Positions 7,257 to 15,625 are shown, counted from the first letter of the stretch. The stretch is DNA of 16,478 nucleotides from Nitrospira sp. UBA2083 (GCA_002331625.1 DCZN01000046.1:943-17420); one strand, 5' to 3'. Program-made: numbers and translations. The notes: generated from the letters alone by a model not told the origin.

Positions 7257-8267
7257 ATGATGACACGCCTTGCATGTCGGCCATCTCCCGGGTCATGGCC
7301 GGCCATGCTGCTTCTCCTTCTTGTTTGCTTATTGGCGATACCAGGTAGCTCCAGGGCGGAGGCCGACAGTGGGCTGAAATCCAGTATGGATGTGGAGTGG
7401 CAACCGTGGCAGATCCTTGAGACGCGCACCGGCCATATCATCCCTTTTGCTGATTGGATCAAGATCCTTGAACAACAGGATATTGTGTACCTGGGTGAGG
7501 AACACCACAATCAATACCATATCAAAGCAGCGTTGAACGTGCTTGAACAACTGGTGGCTGACGGCATTGAACCGACCATTGGAATGGAGATGTTCGGGTG
7601 GGACGGCCAGTCGGCACTGGATACGTACGTCGCGACAACGACACCGGTCATGAATGAGTTTCTGGAACAGGTGCGATGGACCCAGAATTGGGGCGGAGCG
7701 TTTGACGACTACGCCCCATTGGTCATCTTTGCTCGCGACCACCACCTGTCTGTCCGGGCGATGAACCCACCCAAGCCGCTGATTCGCCGTGTCGTCAAGC
7801 TTGGACTGGAGCAGGCCAAACTAGAACCGGAATGGAAAACCTGGGGGATCCTTCAAGAAGAGATCGTCGACGATCCTGCCTATCGCGAACGAATTTTCGA
7901 TCAATTGAGACGATGCCACGGTGGAACTGATGAGCACTTCAAAACGATGTATGACGCATCCATGGTTCGAGACGAGGGCATGGCAAAGACACTGGTGGCC
8001 AGACTGGATGAACATCGCCGTGATACAAGCGATCGTCGTCGAATCATTGTGAGCTATACGGGAGGCGGCCACATCCAATACAACCTCCCTGTGCCGAAAC
8101 GGGTCGCCAGACGCACAGGAGGGGCTCTCAAACAGACCACTATCTATCTGATGTCGTTCGATGAGAATAAGACTGTCGACGTGCAGGCCCTCATCGATGA
8201 CCCTATCGCAGACTACGTCTGGCTGACTCCGGTTGGCAAATCACACCCAGCCAAGCCTTGCCGGTAG
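7257..8267 (+). CDS. Exported ChaN-like protein (DUF399)
   Basis: ChaN-fold proteins (the haem-associated family described in Campylobacter) are exported, often lipidated, and are suggested to bind haem or help in iron uptake. Start is ATG 7257, with AGGAG at 7245-7249 and 7 nt spacing; longer in-frame starts would overlap the divergent gene and spoil the signal peptide. The 336-residue product has a hydrophobic signal (about 16-29) with a likely signal peptidase I site after SSRA (residue 34). I see no proper lipobox, so it is probably soluble in the periplasm. Family motifs are VYLGEEHHNQYH (77-88), GMEMFGWD (109-116) and GGGHIQYN (269-276). No iron-uptake genes are adjacent, so substrate is open. 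Confidence 0.85.
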   Translation: MMTRLACRPSPGSWPAMLLLLLVCLLAIPGSSRAEADSGLKSSMDVEWQPWQILETRTGHIIPFADWIKILEQQDIVYLGEEHHNQYHIKAALNVLEQLVADGIEPTIGMEMFGWDGQSALDTYVATTTPVMNEFLEQVRWTQNWGGAFDDYAPLVIFARDHHLSVRAMNPPKPLIRRVVKLGLEQAKLEPEWKTWGILQEEIVDDPAYRERIFDQLRRCHGGTDEHFKTMYDASMVRDEGMAKTLVARLDEHRRDTSDRRRIIVSYTGGGHIQYNLPVPKRVARRTGGALKQTTIYLMSFDENKTVDVQALIDDPIADYVWLTPVGKSHPAKPCR

Positions 8268-8399
8268 TGTCGTCTCTCCAGAATGTGATTCCCTGCCAAG
8301 GTTGGGAAGCCAATACCGAAGGTTGCTTGACACTGTCTCGTTCGATTGGCACACTGGCGCCACCTTTGGTCTACGAGGAGCAGCTTAAGGATTGCGCCG

Positions 8400-9302
8400 A
8401 TGCGGAACACGATTCCTTGCAGCGCGGAACGACTCAGCCTCCTGGATCCACAGATGATCCAAGCCGTTTCTGAAGGCTCCGCCTTTCAAATCGCCCGCCA
8501 GTACTTGACCGAGAATCGTGTTCGTATTGCTGAAGCCAATGATTCCCAGATCGCCTCCGCGGTGATCGGCAACGCCGGTCTGTACGAGCAACATATCAGA
8601 TTAAAAGATGGGCATCTCGTGTCACAATGCTCCTGCTCGGTTCCCGAGGAGCCTATGTGCCGCCATTGCATCGCGGTCTTGCTGGAGTATCATCGAGGAA
8701 CCAAGGCGCCACAACCGCACAAAGCGAGTGCTCCCAGCAAATCACGTTCGGCCCCACGGCCCGGTCACTCGATAGCACGACAATCTTCCGTCTTGCAGTC
8801 ATCCGTTCAGGATATTAAACTCAGCGATATCATGAAGTTCATGGAATGGCTGCAACCGGCGATGAACGCAATCGAAAAGGATCAACCGCTTCCTGCCCCT
8901 CCCACTCTTGAACAGGGAGAAATCTCAAACTGGATTCTCATCATCAAGGGTATGGAAGATCGGCGCCGGGAAACCGAGGACATGTTAGCCGCGTTGGAAT
9001 CGGAAATACGAGATCGTGAGGCCTATGCAGGGCGCCTTGCGCAACAACTTCAAACATCGATTGCGGAACTCAAGGCAGCACAGGCGACCTCTCACGAACT
9101 TGAGCATGAAGTCACCACCTATCGGGAGACGGTGGCCAAGCTCGGCAAATTAACGAACGAGGTAGCTCAATACGACGAGCAGATTCGTGCAGCGGCCCGC
9201 GAAATTCTGCAGAAAGGGTCCCACTTTGATAAGCTCGCCACGTCGTTCAAGGAAGTTGCCGACGCACTGAAAGACACCACCAAGCCGTCGCCCCACCAAT
9301 AG
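8400..9302 (+). CDS. SWIM zinc-finger protein with a long coiled coil
   Basis: About 300 residues from ATG 8400. The N-terminal region contains a complete SWIM zinc finger, Cys77-x-Cys79-x7-Cys87-x-His89 (CSCSVPEEPMCRH), of a type implicated in DNA or protein binding. A basic, Ser/Pro-rich linker follows, then a helical segment (about 139-158). A strongly charged heptad-rich coiled coil covers about 183-290. No helicase or MuDR domain accompanies the finger, so this is a stand-alone SWIM protein, probably a dimer. The chosen start has AAGGA at 8387-8391 with 8 nt spacing; an ATG at 8454 has no ribosome site. A perfect TTGACA at 8327-8332 may be a -35 box, but its -10 partner (CACACT) is poor. 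Role unknown. Confidence 0.85.
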   Translation: MRNTIPCSAERLSLLDPQMIQAVSEGSAFQIARQYLTENRVRIAEANDSQIASAVIGNAGLYEQHIRLKDGHLVSQCSCSVPEEPMCRHCIAVLLEYHRGTKAPQPHKASAPSKSRSAPRPGHSIARQSSVLQSSVQDIKLSDIMKFMEWLQPAMNAIEKDQPLPAPPTLEQGEISNWILIIKGMEDRRRETEDMLAALESEIRDREAYAGRLAQQLQTSIAELKAAQATSHELEHEVTTYRETVAKLGKLTNEVAQYDEQIRAAAREILQKGSHFDKLATSFKEVADALKDTTKPSPHQ

Positions 9303-9348
9303 TATCTGTCCCCCTTTGTCTACGTGTCTTGGATCCTGGTGATTCCTC

Positions 9349-9378
9349 TTGCGCAGCTCGGCTGCTGTCCAGTACAAT
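9349..9378 (+). promoter_or_regulatory. Sigma-70 promoter of the 62-residue protein gene
   Basis: TTGCGC (9349-9354) and TACAAT (9373-9378) with an 18-nt spacer. A start near 9385 would give a leader of about 44 nt. It suggests that the small gene is transcribed on its own rather than from the SWIM gene promoter. Confidence 0.5.
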
Positions 9379-9428
9379 ACGCCCCACTTTTTGTTCTCGG
9401 GATTGAAGATTCTTAGAAGGGGGCAGAA

Positions 9429-9617
9429 ATGACAAGGCTACTTTCACGAACAGGTGTGTTAACGGGAACCTTCCTCGCCCAGGCATTACCAGTATTGGCA
9501 AATGCCCCGGAGGGAGGCGGACCTCCAGATTACAGCGGAATCACCGGTCTGTACTACGTGCTCATTGCGATTGTGCTCATCTACGGAGTCTACGATACGT
9601 TTTTCAAGAAATCGTAA
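9429..9617 (+). CDS. Small exported/membrane protein, 62 residues
   Basis: A short but convincing gene: a purine-rich AGAAGGGGGC ribosome site just upstream, its own promoter candidate, and a protein organised for the envelope. Residues 1-25 look like a signal peptide ending in LANA (cleavage after about residue 26). A short Gly/Pro-rich linker follows (PEGGGPPDYSG), then one transmembrane helix at about 41-55, and the protein ends KKS. The mature protein would be only about 36 residues with its C-terminus in the cytoplasm. That build resembles small accessory subunits of membrane complexes, but I cannot name a family. Its neighbours do not indicate a partner. Confidence 0.7.
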   Translation: MTRLLSRTGVLTGTFLAQALPVLANAPEGGGPPDYSGITGLYYVLIAIVLIYGVYDTFFKKS

Positions 9618-9692
9618 GAGCCTCGCGCTTCGTTAACCCGCCTGACGTCGTCGTGTTTCTCATTCTGATGGTTGGGGTCGAGGGTCATTTCT

Positions 9693-10370
9693 TCAACCGG
9701 GATTCTGACCAGTGGAGCGGTTGTGTACTGGCTCATGCAACAGGGGTCTGAGTACCTTGAGCACTTCTTCCACGATTAGCTTGTAGCCCTCCTTGGTTGG
9801 GTGGATTCCGTCAGCCTGATTCAACGAGGATGATCCGCCGACTCCTGCGAGGAAGAAGGGAATGAGAGGAAGCTGACTCTCATGAGCCAGCTTCGGGTAC
9901 ATGGATTCGAAGCGAGCCGCGTACTCTTGTCCATAATTCGGCGGCAGCTTCATCCCAGCTAGGACAACCGTCGTACCCGCCTCCTGCAATCGTCGGATGA
10001 TCGCACGCAGATTGTCTTGCGTATGATCGACCGGGAGTCCCCGAAGTCCATCATTTGCGCCCAATTCCAGAATCACCAGCTCAGGTTTGTTGTTCAGAAT
10101 CCAGGACACGCGCCGAAGTCCACCAGCCGTCGTGTCACCGCTGACACCGGCGTTGATCACCCGATAGTGGTAGCCGACACTGTCCAGCCTGCGCTGAAGT
10201 TGGGCCGGGTAGGACTCATCGGCCTGCACCCCAAGACCGGCCGTCAAGCTATCACCAAACGCGACGATGCGGGGTCGAGTATCTGCGGCTGACGAAGCGG
10301 CACCTTCTCCAGCGTACGCTCCCAGAATGATCGCGAACACGAGGACGAGGATATGAATCTTGTGTTTCAT
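9693..10370 (-). CDS. tesA: Periplasmic SGNH esterase (TesA-type acyl-CoA thioesterase/arylesterase)
   Basis: Multifunctional esterase of the TesA (thioesterase I/lysophospholipase L1) family, which hydrolyses acyl thioesters and other esters in the periplasm. With ATG 10370 the protein has 225 residues: a signal peptide at 1-22 (hydrophobic ILVLVFAIILGAYA), then all SGNH blocks. Block I is FGDSLTAG with nucleophile Ser41, block II GVSGDTTAGG, block III LGANDG (Asn106), and block V Asp187-x2-His190 (DGIHP). A TTG at 10391 would add 7 residues and has no better ribosome site. It is divergent from ybbA-ybbP, the same arrangement as tesA/ybbA/ybbP in E. coli, which supports the symbol. Confidence 0.92.
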   Translation of the reverse strand: MKHKIHILVLVFAIILGAYAGEGAASSAADTRPRIVAFGDSLTAGLGVQADESYPAQLQRRLDSVGYHYRVINAGVSGDTTAGGLRRVSWILNNKPELVILELGANDGLRGLPVDHTQDNLRAIIRRLQEAGTTVVLAGMKLPPNYGQEYAARFESMYPKLAHESQLPLIPFFLAGVGGSSSLNQADGIHPTKEGYKLIVEEVLKVLRPLLHEPVHNRSTGQNPG

Positions 10371-10415
10371 CGGTCTCAGACGAGAAAGCAATACTCGATC
10401 GGCTTCTCCACACAG

Positions 10416-10421
10416 TATAAT
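10416..10421 (+). promoter_or_regulatory. Consensus -10 box in the tesA / ybbA divergent region
   Basis: A perfect TATAAT lies 44 nt before the ybbA start, giving a start near 10428 and a leader of about 38 nt. The -35 region (about 10393-10398) is poor, so it may need an activator. The AT-rich run also reads TATTAT/TATACT on the minus strand and may serve tesA as well. Confidence 0.4.
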
Positions 10422-10465
10422 ATCACCCTTAGTCCTCTCTTCATTAAAGATCGAGAAGGTATCTG

Positions 10466-11224
10466 ATGATCTCAGTGCAAGATGTGTCGATGGTCTTGGC
10501 GGCGGCGAGTCGTTCCGTCACGATTCTTGACCACATCACCTTTCACATTCCAGCCAAACAGACCGTCGCCATCGTCGGTCCATCAGGCAGCGGAAAGTCG
10601 ACATTGCTTGGTCTGATGGCCGGTTTGGATCGACCGACCACCGGAATCATTCAACTGGACGGAACCGACATTACCGCCATGTCTGAAAGCCAGATGGCGC
10701 GCTTCCGACGTGAAAAGGTCGGCTATATCTTCCAATCGTTTCACCTCATCACGACCCTGACTGCGATTGAGAATGTTGCGGTTCCTCTCGAGTTGAGTGG
10801 GGAACGGCACGCCGGGAACCGCGCAGCGGAACTGCTTGCCGCAGTCGGCTTGTCCGACCGCATGGGCCACTACCCTGTTCAGCTCTCCGGAGGCGAACAG
10901 CAACGAGTCGCCGTAGCCCGGGCGTTCGCCTGTCGTCCACCTATCTTGTTGGCGGATGAGCCAACGGGAAATCTTGATAGTGCAACCGGTGCTCACGTCA
11001 TCGAGTTGCTGCTCTCGTTGCACCGCGATTATGGCACCACCCTCGTACTGGTGACACATGATACAGCGCTCGCCTCATCGATGCAGCGTGTCGTGTCCTT
11101 ACGAGACGGACACGTGGAATCCGACAGGCTACTTTCTTGTAGTGACTCTCCGAATGGCTTCTTGACTGTTTCGTCACCTGTTGAACACGTGCCATCGGAT
11201 CCCTTCCCTACGCCTAGGCCATGA
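10466..11224 (+). CDS. ybbA: ABC transporter ATP-binding protein (YbbA/LolD type)
   Basis: ATPase subunit of a MacB/LolD-class (type VII) ABC system working with the adjacent permease; such systems transmit force across the inner membrane and do not import solutes. All motifs are intact: Walker [10 protein letters not shown] (38-46), Q-loop Gln90 in FQSFHL, signature LSGGEQQR (140-147), Walker B ILLADE (160-165) and the switch His198. After the usual end at about residue 222 there is an extra Pro/Ser-rich tail of about 30 residues. Ribosome site GAGAAGG at 10453-10459. The stop overlaps the permease start as ATGA. LolD is the main alternative, but order next to tesA favours YbbA. Confidence 0.93.
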   Translation: MISVQDVSMVLAAASRSVTILDHITFHIPAKQTVAIVGPSGSGKSTLLGLMAGLDRPTTGIIQLDGTDITAMSESQMARFRREKVGYIFQSFHLITTLTAIENVAVPLELSGERHAGNRAAELLAAVGLSDRMGHYPVQLSGGEQQRVAVARAFACRPPILLADEPTGNLDSATGAHVIELLLSLHRDYGTTLVLVTHDTALASSMQRVVSLRDGHVESDRLLSCSDSPNGFLTVSSPVEHVPSDPFPTPRP

Positions 11225-13890
11225 CTGCGTTTGTATTCAGCATGGCGTGGCGAGAGACCCGTGCAGCCTGGCGACACTTTCTCTACTTTCTCGTTTGTAT
11301 CGCGATTGGCGTAGGGGCCTTGACCGGAGTGGCTCTGTTTGGAGCACAGGTTGAACAAGCCGTCACCAAAGAGGCGCGCGGCCTCCTGGGCGGCGACCTT
11401 GAGGTGCGGTTGTCCCGGCTCGTAAGCCCAACCGGTCAATCGGTGTTGGATTCGCTTCATGAGCGTGGTGTGTCACTCACCCATGTCAGTGAGCTCGTGG
11501 CAATGGCAGCCAGGGTGGAGTCATCGGACAGTGGGCAACCCACGCAGATCATTGAACTGAAAGCCGTCGAGTCTCAGTATCCCTTATATGGCACGCTTCG
11601 CCTGGAACCACAGGCCGACTTAGCGGAACTGCTTCGTGAACAACCTGACCGCTGTTCCGACCATCCTTGCTTTGGAGCCGTCGTCCAGGAGTCGCTGTTG
11701 ATCAGAATGGGATTGAACGTGGGTGATCGTCTCAAGATCGGTCAGGGGTGGTTCATCATCACCGGTGTGGTCAAGATGGAGCCAGATCGCATGGCCAATG
11801 CCTTCACCCTCGGTCCCCGAGTTCTCATGTCACGAGAAGCGCTCCATGCCGCAGAGCTCGTCAAGGTCGGCAGCAGAATTCGCGAACGATATCTCTTGAA
11901 GCTCCCGGACAGCATGGCCCCTGAACCGTTGCTCTACGAATTGAGGAGTCGACTTGGTTCTGATTCTGCCCGCGTGTCGAGCTACCGAGAGGCCCAGCCT
12001 CAGTTGAAGCAGTCGTTGGAACAACTGACTCGTTATTTGGGCTTGATCGGGTTGACGGCGCTGTTTGTCGGGGGGCTTGGTGTCGCCACGTCAGTCCATG
12101 CCTTTGTGCGAGAAAAGCTGCATACGATCGCCATCTTGAAAACGGTCGGCGCAGATTCTCCCACGATCATCCGTACCTACGGGATCCAAGCGACGATCTT
12201 AGGACTGGTGGGAAGCGTGGTCGGCCTGATAATCGGCGTCCTGCTCTACCAAGGACTGCCATGGGTGATCGCGGGCTTGATGGCATCGGATCTCCTTGAC
12301 CAATTAGGGTTTGTGAAGAACGCGATGACGTTGGCACTGGCCCCGCTCGCGAAAGGGTTGGCATTGGGCATGCTCTCCACAATCCTTTTTGCCCTGTGGC
12401 CGTTGTTGACGATTCGCGAGATCAAACCCGCTCGGATCTTTCGCCATGAGATTACTCCACTCGTGTCAACGCCCAGCCGTCGGACGAAACGCTGGTGGCC
12501 ACATTGGCAGAAGATTGACCGCATCAAGCTCCTAGTGTCGATCCTGATTGGCGCAGGATTAGCGCTGTTGTCGGTGTGGCAAGCAGGATCGTGGAAAGTT
12601 GGGCTGCTCTTCGTCCTGGCCTTTGCGGTAGCGGTCCTGCTGTTGGGTGCATCGGCACGCGGAGTACTCCTAGCGCTCAAGAAGTCTCCACGACCGGAAG
12701 CTCTTGTTCTACGCCAGGCACTGGGCAATGTCGTACGACCAGGAAGCCAGGCGGTGAGTATCACCATTGCGATCGGCATCGCCGTTATGGTCGTGACGAC
12801 TGTGTCACTCGTTGAGCGTGCACTTCTTGTTCAGGTCGGCGACAACCGGCCCACCGACGCCCCGACGTTTTTCTTCATCGATATCCAACCAGATCAGGCG
12901 GATGGGATGGTAGCACTCCTGCGCCAACGTTCCAGTGATCCCGCCCCTCGATTGACACCGCTTGTACGGTCCAGGCTTTCCGCGCTCAAAGGCGATCCAG
13001 TGAAGATGGAACCGACGTCTGAAGAAGAGGAGCAGAAAGAAAAAGCTGCCCAGAAGGAAGAACGGCGGAAAAAGTGGTATCTCACGCGCGAATACGTCCT
13101 GACATTTCTCCAAGACCTTCCCAAGGACAACAAGGTGGTTCAGGGCGAGTGGTGGAAACCGGGACACGTGTTCATAAAACCGTTGATCTCGATCGAGGAG
13201 GATGCGGCAAAGCAACTAGGCCTCACAGTCGGAGACACGCTTGAACTCGACATACAAGGGGTTCCCATCACGGGAGAAATCAGCAGCATTCGACAAGTGG
13301 AGTGGGGCAACTTTTCCACCAACTTCTACATGATCTTTTCCCCGGGTTCTCTCGATGGAGCCCCCCATACCTATGTGGCGACCGTTCGCATCACCCCGTC
13401 AGAAGAGGTGGCGTTACAGCAAGCCGTCGTCGCGTCCTTTCCCAATGTGACGGCCATCAACATGGGTGATGTCCTCGACAGTTTTGCGCGAGTGCTTGAT
13501 CGACTATCCCTCGCTATTCGTGCGGTGGCCCTATTCTGCGTGTTATCCGGAGGCCTCGTCATGGCGGCAGCTCTGGCGGCGACCCGCTATCGTCGGCGGT
13601 ACGAATCAGTCATTCTGAAAGCTCTGGGCGCCACACGCGGTATGATCGTGCGCTCGTTTGCGGCCGAGTACGCGTTGTTGGGAGCGCTCGGTGGGTTGCT
13701 GGGATGCGTATTGGCCAGCGCACTCTCCTGGGCAGTTCTCGAGACGGTGTTTGACTTGTCTTGGAACCTTCAACCGACGGTACTGGCCATAGGGTTTGCG
13801 GCGACAATCATCCTCACGATGCTGGTCGGCTTTCTCAGCACCTATCGCATTCTTGGCCAACCGCCGTTGGCCGTCCTTCGCCAAGAATAG
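11221..13890 (+). CDS. ybbP: FtsX-family ABC permease (YbbP type)
   Basis: Inner-membrane permease partner of YbbA. The 889 residues form the duplicated FtsX layout of this family: a helix at about 18-41 followed by a periplasmic domain (42-265); helices near 272-295, 320-345 and 375-397; a central group of helices at about 437-530; a second periplasmic domain (535-758); and three C-terminal helices near 763-787, 812-836 and 852-873. YbbP-like signatures include TREYVLTFLQDLPKDNKVVQ (622-641) and the ILKALGATRGMIVRSF coupling helix (798-813). A very charged segment (EEEEQKEKAAQKEERRKK, 601-618) sits in the second periplasmic domain. Translation is coupled to ybbA by a 4-nt overlap. Substrate unknown; somewhat longer than the E. 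coli protein. Confidence 0.92.
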   Translation: MTAFVFSMAWRETRAAWRHFLYFLVCIAIGVGALTGVALFGAQVEQAVTKEARGLLGGDLEVRLSRLVSPTGQSVLDSLHERGVSLTHVSELVAMAARVESSDSGQPTQIIELKAVESQYPLYGTLRLEPQADLAELLREQPDRCSDHPCFGAVVQESLLIRMGLNVGDRLKIGQGWFIITGVVKMEPDRMANAFTLGPRVLMSREALHAAELVKVGSRIRERYLLKLPDSMAPEPLLYELRSRLGSDSARVSSYREAQPQLKQSLEQLTRYLGLIGLTALFVGGLGVATSVHAFVREKLHTIAILKTVGADSPTIIRTYGIQATILGLVGSVVGLIIGVLLYQGLPWVIAGLMASDLLDQLGFVKNAMTLALAPLAKGLALGMLSTILFALWPLLTIREIKPARIFRHEITPLVSTPSRRTKRWWPHWQKIDRIKLLVSILIGAGLALLSVWQAGSWKVGLLFVLAFAVAVLLLGASARGVLLALKKSPRPEALVLRQALGNVVRPGSQAVSITIAIGIAVMVVTTVSLVERALLVQVGDNRPTDAPTFFFIDIQPDQADGMVALLRQRSSDPAPRLTPLVRSRLSALKGDPVKMEPTSEEEEQKEKAAQKEERRKKWYLTREYVLTFLQDLPKDNKVVQGEWWKPGHVFIKPLISIEEDAAKQLGLTVGDTLELDIQGVPITGEISSIRQVEWGNFSTNFYMIFSPGSLDGAPHTYVATVRITPSEEVALQQAVVASFPNVTAINMGDVLDSFARVLDRLSLAIRAVALFCVLSGGLVMAAALAATRYRRRYESVILKALGATRGMIVRSFAAEYALLGALGGLLGCVLASALSWAVLETVFDLSWNLQPTVLAIGFAATIILTMLVGFLSTYRILGQPPLAVLRQE

Positions 13891-13986
13891 CCGAGACAAT
13901 TCTCCTCGTAGAACCTATACACCACTCCATGTGATAGCCGCATCAACCGTTGTCTAACAGCATTGATTGCTCTACAAGGTGGACTC

Positions 13987-15039
13987 ATGCGCTGCTGGAC
14001 ACTCATCGCTCTGGTGATTACATGCCTTAACCTTGCCGGCTGTTTCGAGAGGATTGTGGAACAGACCGACGTGTTCGGCGACGTTCACCAAGGAGAGACC
14101 TACAGCCCAGCTTCGCGGATGATAGATGACTGGTACGCAGTCGAAGCGATTGACGAGCAGACCTTTGCCATCAACGAGCCAAAGTCCTCGCAGTACAACA
14201 CCTCCTACCTGATCATCGGGGACAAGAGCGCCATCATGTTCGATGCGGGGAGCGGTGAACGGCCTGCTGGCTCCCAATCCATGCGATCGGTGGCTGAACG
14301 ATACGCAGGTGGCAATCCGATTACGCTGACCCTGTCGCACTTCCATTACGACCATATCTATGACGCTGCAACGTTTGACAGCATAATCCTCATTGACCGT
14401 CCAGAGATCAGGTCCGCGATCCGAGCCAACACCTACACAATCGGCCCATGGGAAGGGCTCGATATGAACTCGCGATCACTTAAGGTCGCTCAGCTCGTCG
14501 CGGACGGTGGTGTGCTCGATCTTGGAAACCGGAAACTTGATGTACTGAACTTGCCGGGGCATACGACTGAATCAGTAGTATTGCTCGACAAGGGCCGCAA
14601 TCAGGTCTTTAGTGGTGATTTCGTGTATCGCCATTTCGGTGGAATCATCGCCTTCGCCCCTGGGGCTGATCTTGATTCATATAAACGGAACAGCGCTCGG
14701 TTGTTGGAACTCACGGATGCCGAGACCCAGTTCTTCGGTGCACACGGAATCCCGAGATTCGGTCGTGATTGGCTCATGCTATTGGATAACGAACTGGACA
14801 GGATGCTCAAGGGCGATGCGCAGTACCGATATGTGACCCACTATCTGGCACCAGGTATCCCTTGGCGCGTCTATCAGAACGGCGACCTCTACATCTACAC
14901 AACACCCGTTCTTGATCCCTCACTGTTTTGGTCTAAATGGACGTTGCTGACATTGATCATCGTGTGCACGCTGTCCCTGTATCTTTTGTACCGGATGAGG
15001 AGTCTGAATCACGGTCGGGCTGAAGAAAAGCAGATGTAG
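13987..15039 (+). CDS. Metallo-beta-lactamase-fold lipoprotein with a C-terminal membrane helix
   Basis: Metal-dependent hydrolase of the metallo-beta-lactamase superfamily; substrate unknown. ATG 13987 (350 residues) is preceded by AAGGT with about 6 nt spacing; a TTG eight codons upstream is less likely. The signal peptide ends in a lipobox LAGC, so Cys19 should be lipidated. All dinuclear-site ligands are present: His118-x-His120-x-Asp122-His123 (HFHYDH), His192 (LPGHTTES), Asp211 (SGDFVY) and His253 (GAHGIP). A hydrophobic helix at about 318-336 (LLTLIIVCTLSLYLLY) is followed by a basic tail. So the enzyme seems anchored at both ends, facing the periplasm. It resembles the hydroxyacylase-like branch more than class B beta-lactamases. 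Convergent with the PilZ gene. Confidence 0.87.
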   Translation: MRCWTLIALVITCLNLAGCFERIVEQTDVFGDVHQGETYSPASRMIDDWYAVEAIDEQTFAINEPKSSQYNTSYLIIGDKSAIMFDAGSGERPAGSQSMRSVAERYAGGNPITLTLSHFHYDHIYDAATFDSIILIDRPEIRSAIRANTYTIGPWEGLDMNSRSLKVAQLVADGGVLDLGNRKLDVLNLPGHTTESVVLLDKGRNQVFSGDFVYRHFGGIIAFAPGADLDSYKRNSARLLELTDAETQFFGAHGIPRFGRDWLMLLDNELDRMLKGDAQYRYVTHYLAPGIPWRVYQNGDLYIYTTPVLDPSLFWSKWTLLTLIIVCTLSLYLLYRMRSLNHGRAEEKQM

Positions 15040-15065
15040 GGATATCCCTCAGGTATAGGGATCTC
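15038..15065. terminator. Stem-loop in the convergent MBL / PilZ gap
   Basis: ATCCCT (15044-15049) and AGGGAT (15057-15062) pair across a 7-nt loop, extended by two more pairs after one mismatch. The left half is also part of a perfect 12-bp palindrome AGGGATATCCCT (15038-15049), which starts within the MBL stop codon. Convergent position suggests a bidirectional terminator, but there is no T tract on either side. Confidence 0.4.
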
Positions 15066-15568
15066 TAAACTGATGGAAGGAGTTCCGGCAACCACACGTC
15101 GACGATGTGGCGAATGCGCCGCTCATCGGTTCGGCGAAGTCGGGTGAAGCGAACGCCAATCACGCCGTTAGCCGAGGACCGAACTACAGCTTCCTCGACC
15201 GTAATCGGGAACGAATCATTGGCATGTTGGAATTCCAGTTCGAGTCGTGAACCGAGGGCAACTGGAGCGAAGGACCGAATCCGACAGCCTCGGATTGAGA
15301 GATTTTCAATCACGCCTTCTTGGCCCATCTCATCCAGGTGGATAACCCCTCGTGTTCGAAACCACACAGGGAAGGACACTTCGACACGATCAAAGCTTCG
15401 ACGCGGGTTGGGGGTGCGATGACCGAGGAATGTGCGAAAGCGATCGGCGCAAAGCTGACACCGAAACGGATAGATCGTCAGACCGCTCAGTAGAACATCG
15501 GACAGTGATTTTCTTGGAGCAAGGCGGATTTTACTTGCCCCACAAGCCGGACATCGAAGATCGAACAT
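15065..15568 (-). CDS. Zinc-ribbon and PilZ domain protein (c-di-GMP binding)
   Basis: Probable cyclic-di-GMP receptor of 167 residues. The N-terminal part has two Cys pairs, Cys6-x2-Cys9 and Cys37-x2-Cys40, a likely zinc ribbon. The PilZ domain follows, with the RxxxR ligand motif (Arg57-x3-Arg61 in RRSFDR) and NxSxxG (Asn89, Ser91, Gly94 in ENLSIRG), both complete, so binding is expected. No output domain is attached; the ribbon may contact a partner protein or nucleic acid. Start ATG 15568 has AGGAAAG just upstream. It is monocistronic with its own promoter at 15597-15625. Confidence 0.88.
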   Translation of the reverse strand: MFDLRCPACGASKIRLAPRKSLSDVLLSGLTIYPFRCQLCADRFRTFLGHRTPNPRRSFDRVEVSFPVWFRTRGVIHLDEMGQEGVIENLSIRGCRIRSFAPVALGSRLELEFQHANDSFPITVEEAVVRSSANGVIGVRFTRLRRTDERRIRHIVDVWLPELLPSV

Positions 15569-15596
15569 GGGACTTTCCTAACAACACTTTTTTGTG

Positions 15597-15625
15597 ATTG
15601 TAACGAGATACCAAGCCTCGGACAA
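15597..15625 (-). promoter_or_regulatory. Sigma-70 promoter of the PilZ gene
   Basis: On the minus strand TTGTCC (15625-15620) and TACAAT (15602-15597) are separated by 17 nt. A start near 15590 gives a leader of about 22 nt containing the AGGAAAG ribosome site. The -35 box lies within the palindrome at 15616-15631. Confidence 0.6.

Noticed and set aside
8327..8355. TTGACA with CACACT as the promoter of the SWIM gene
   Set aside because: The -35 is perfect but the -10 hexamer matches only three of six positions, so it is mentioned only in the gene entry.
12246..12779. 177-codon minus frame within ybbP
   Set aside because: Antisense shadow of a confident permease gene.
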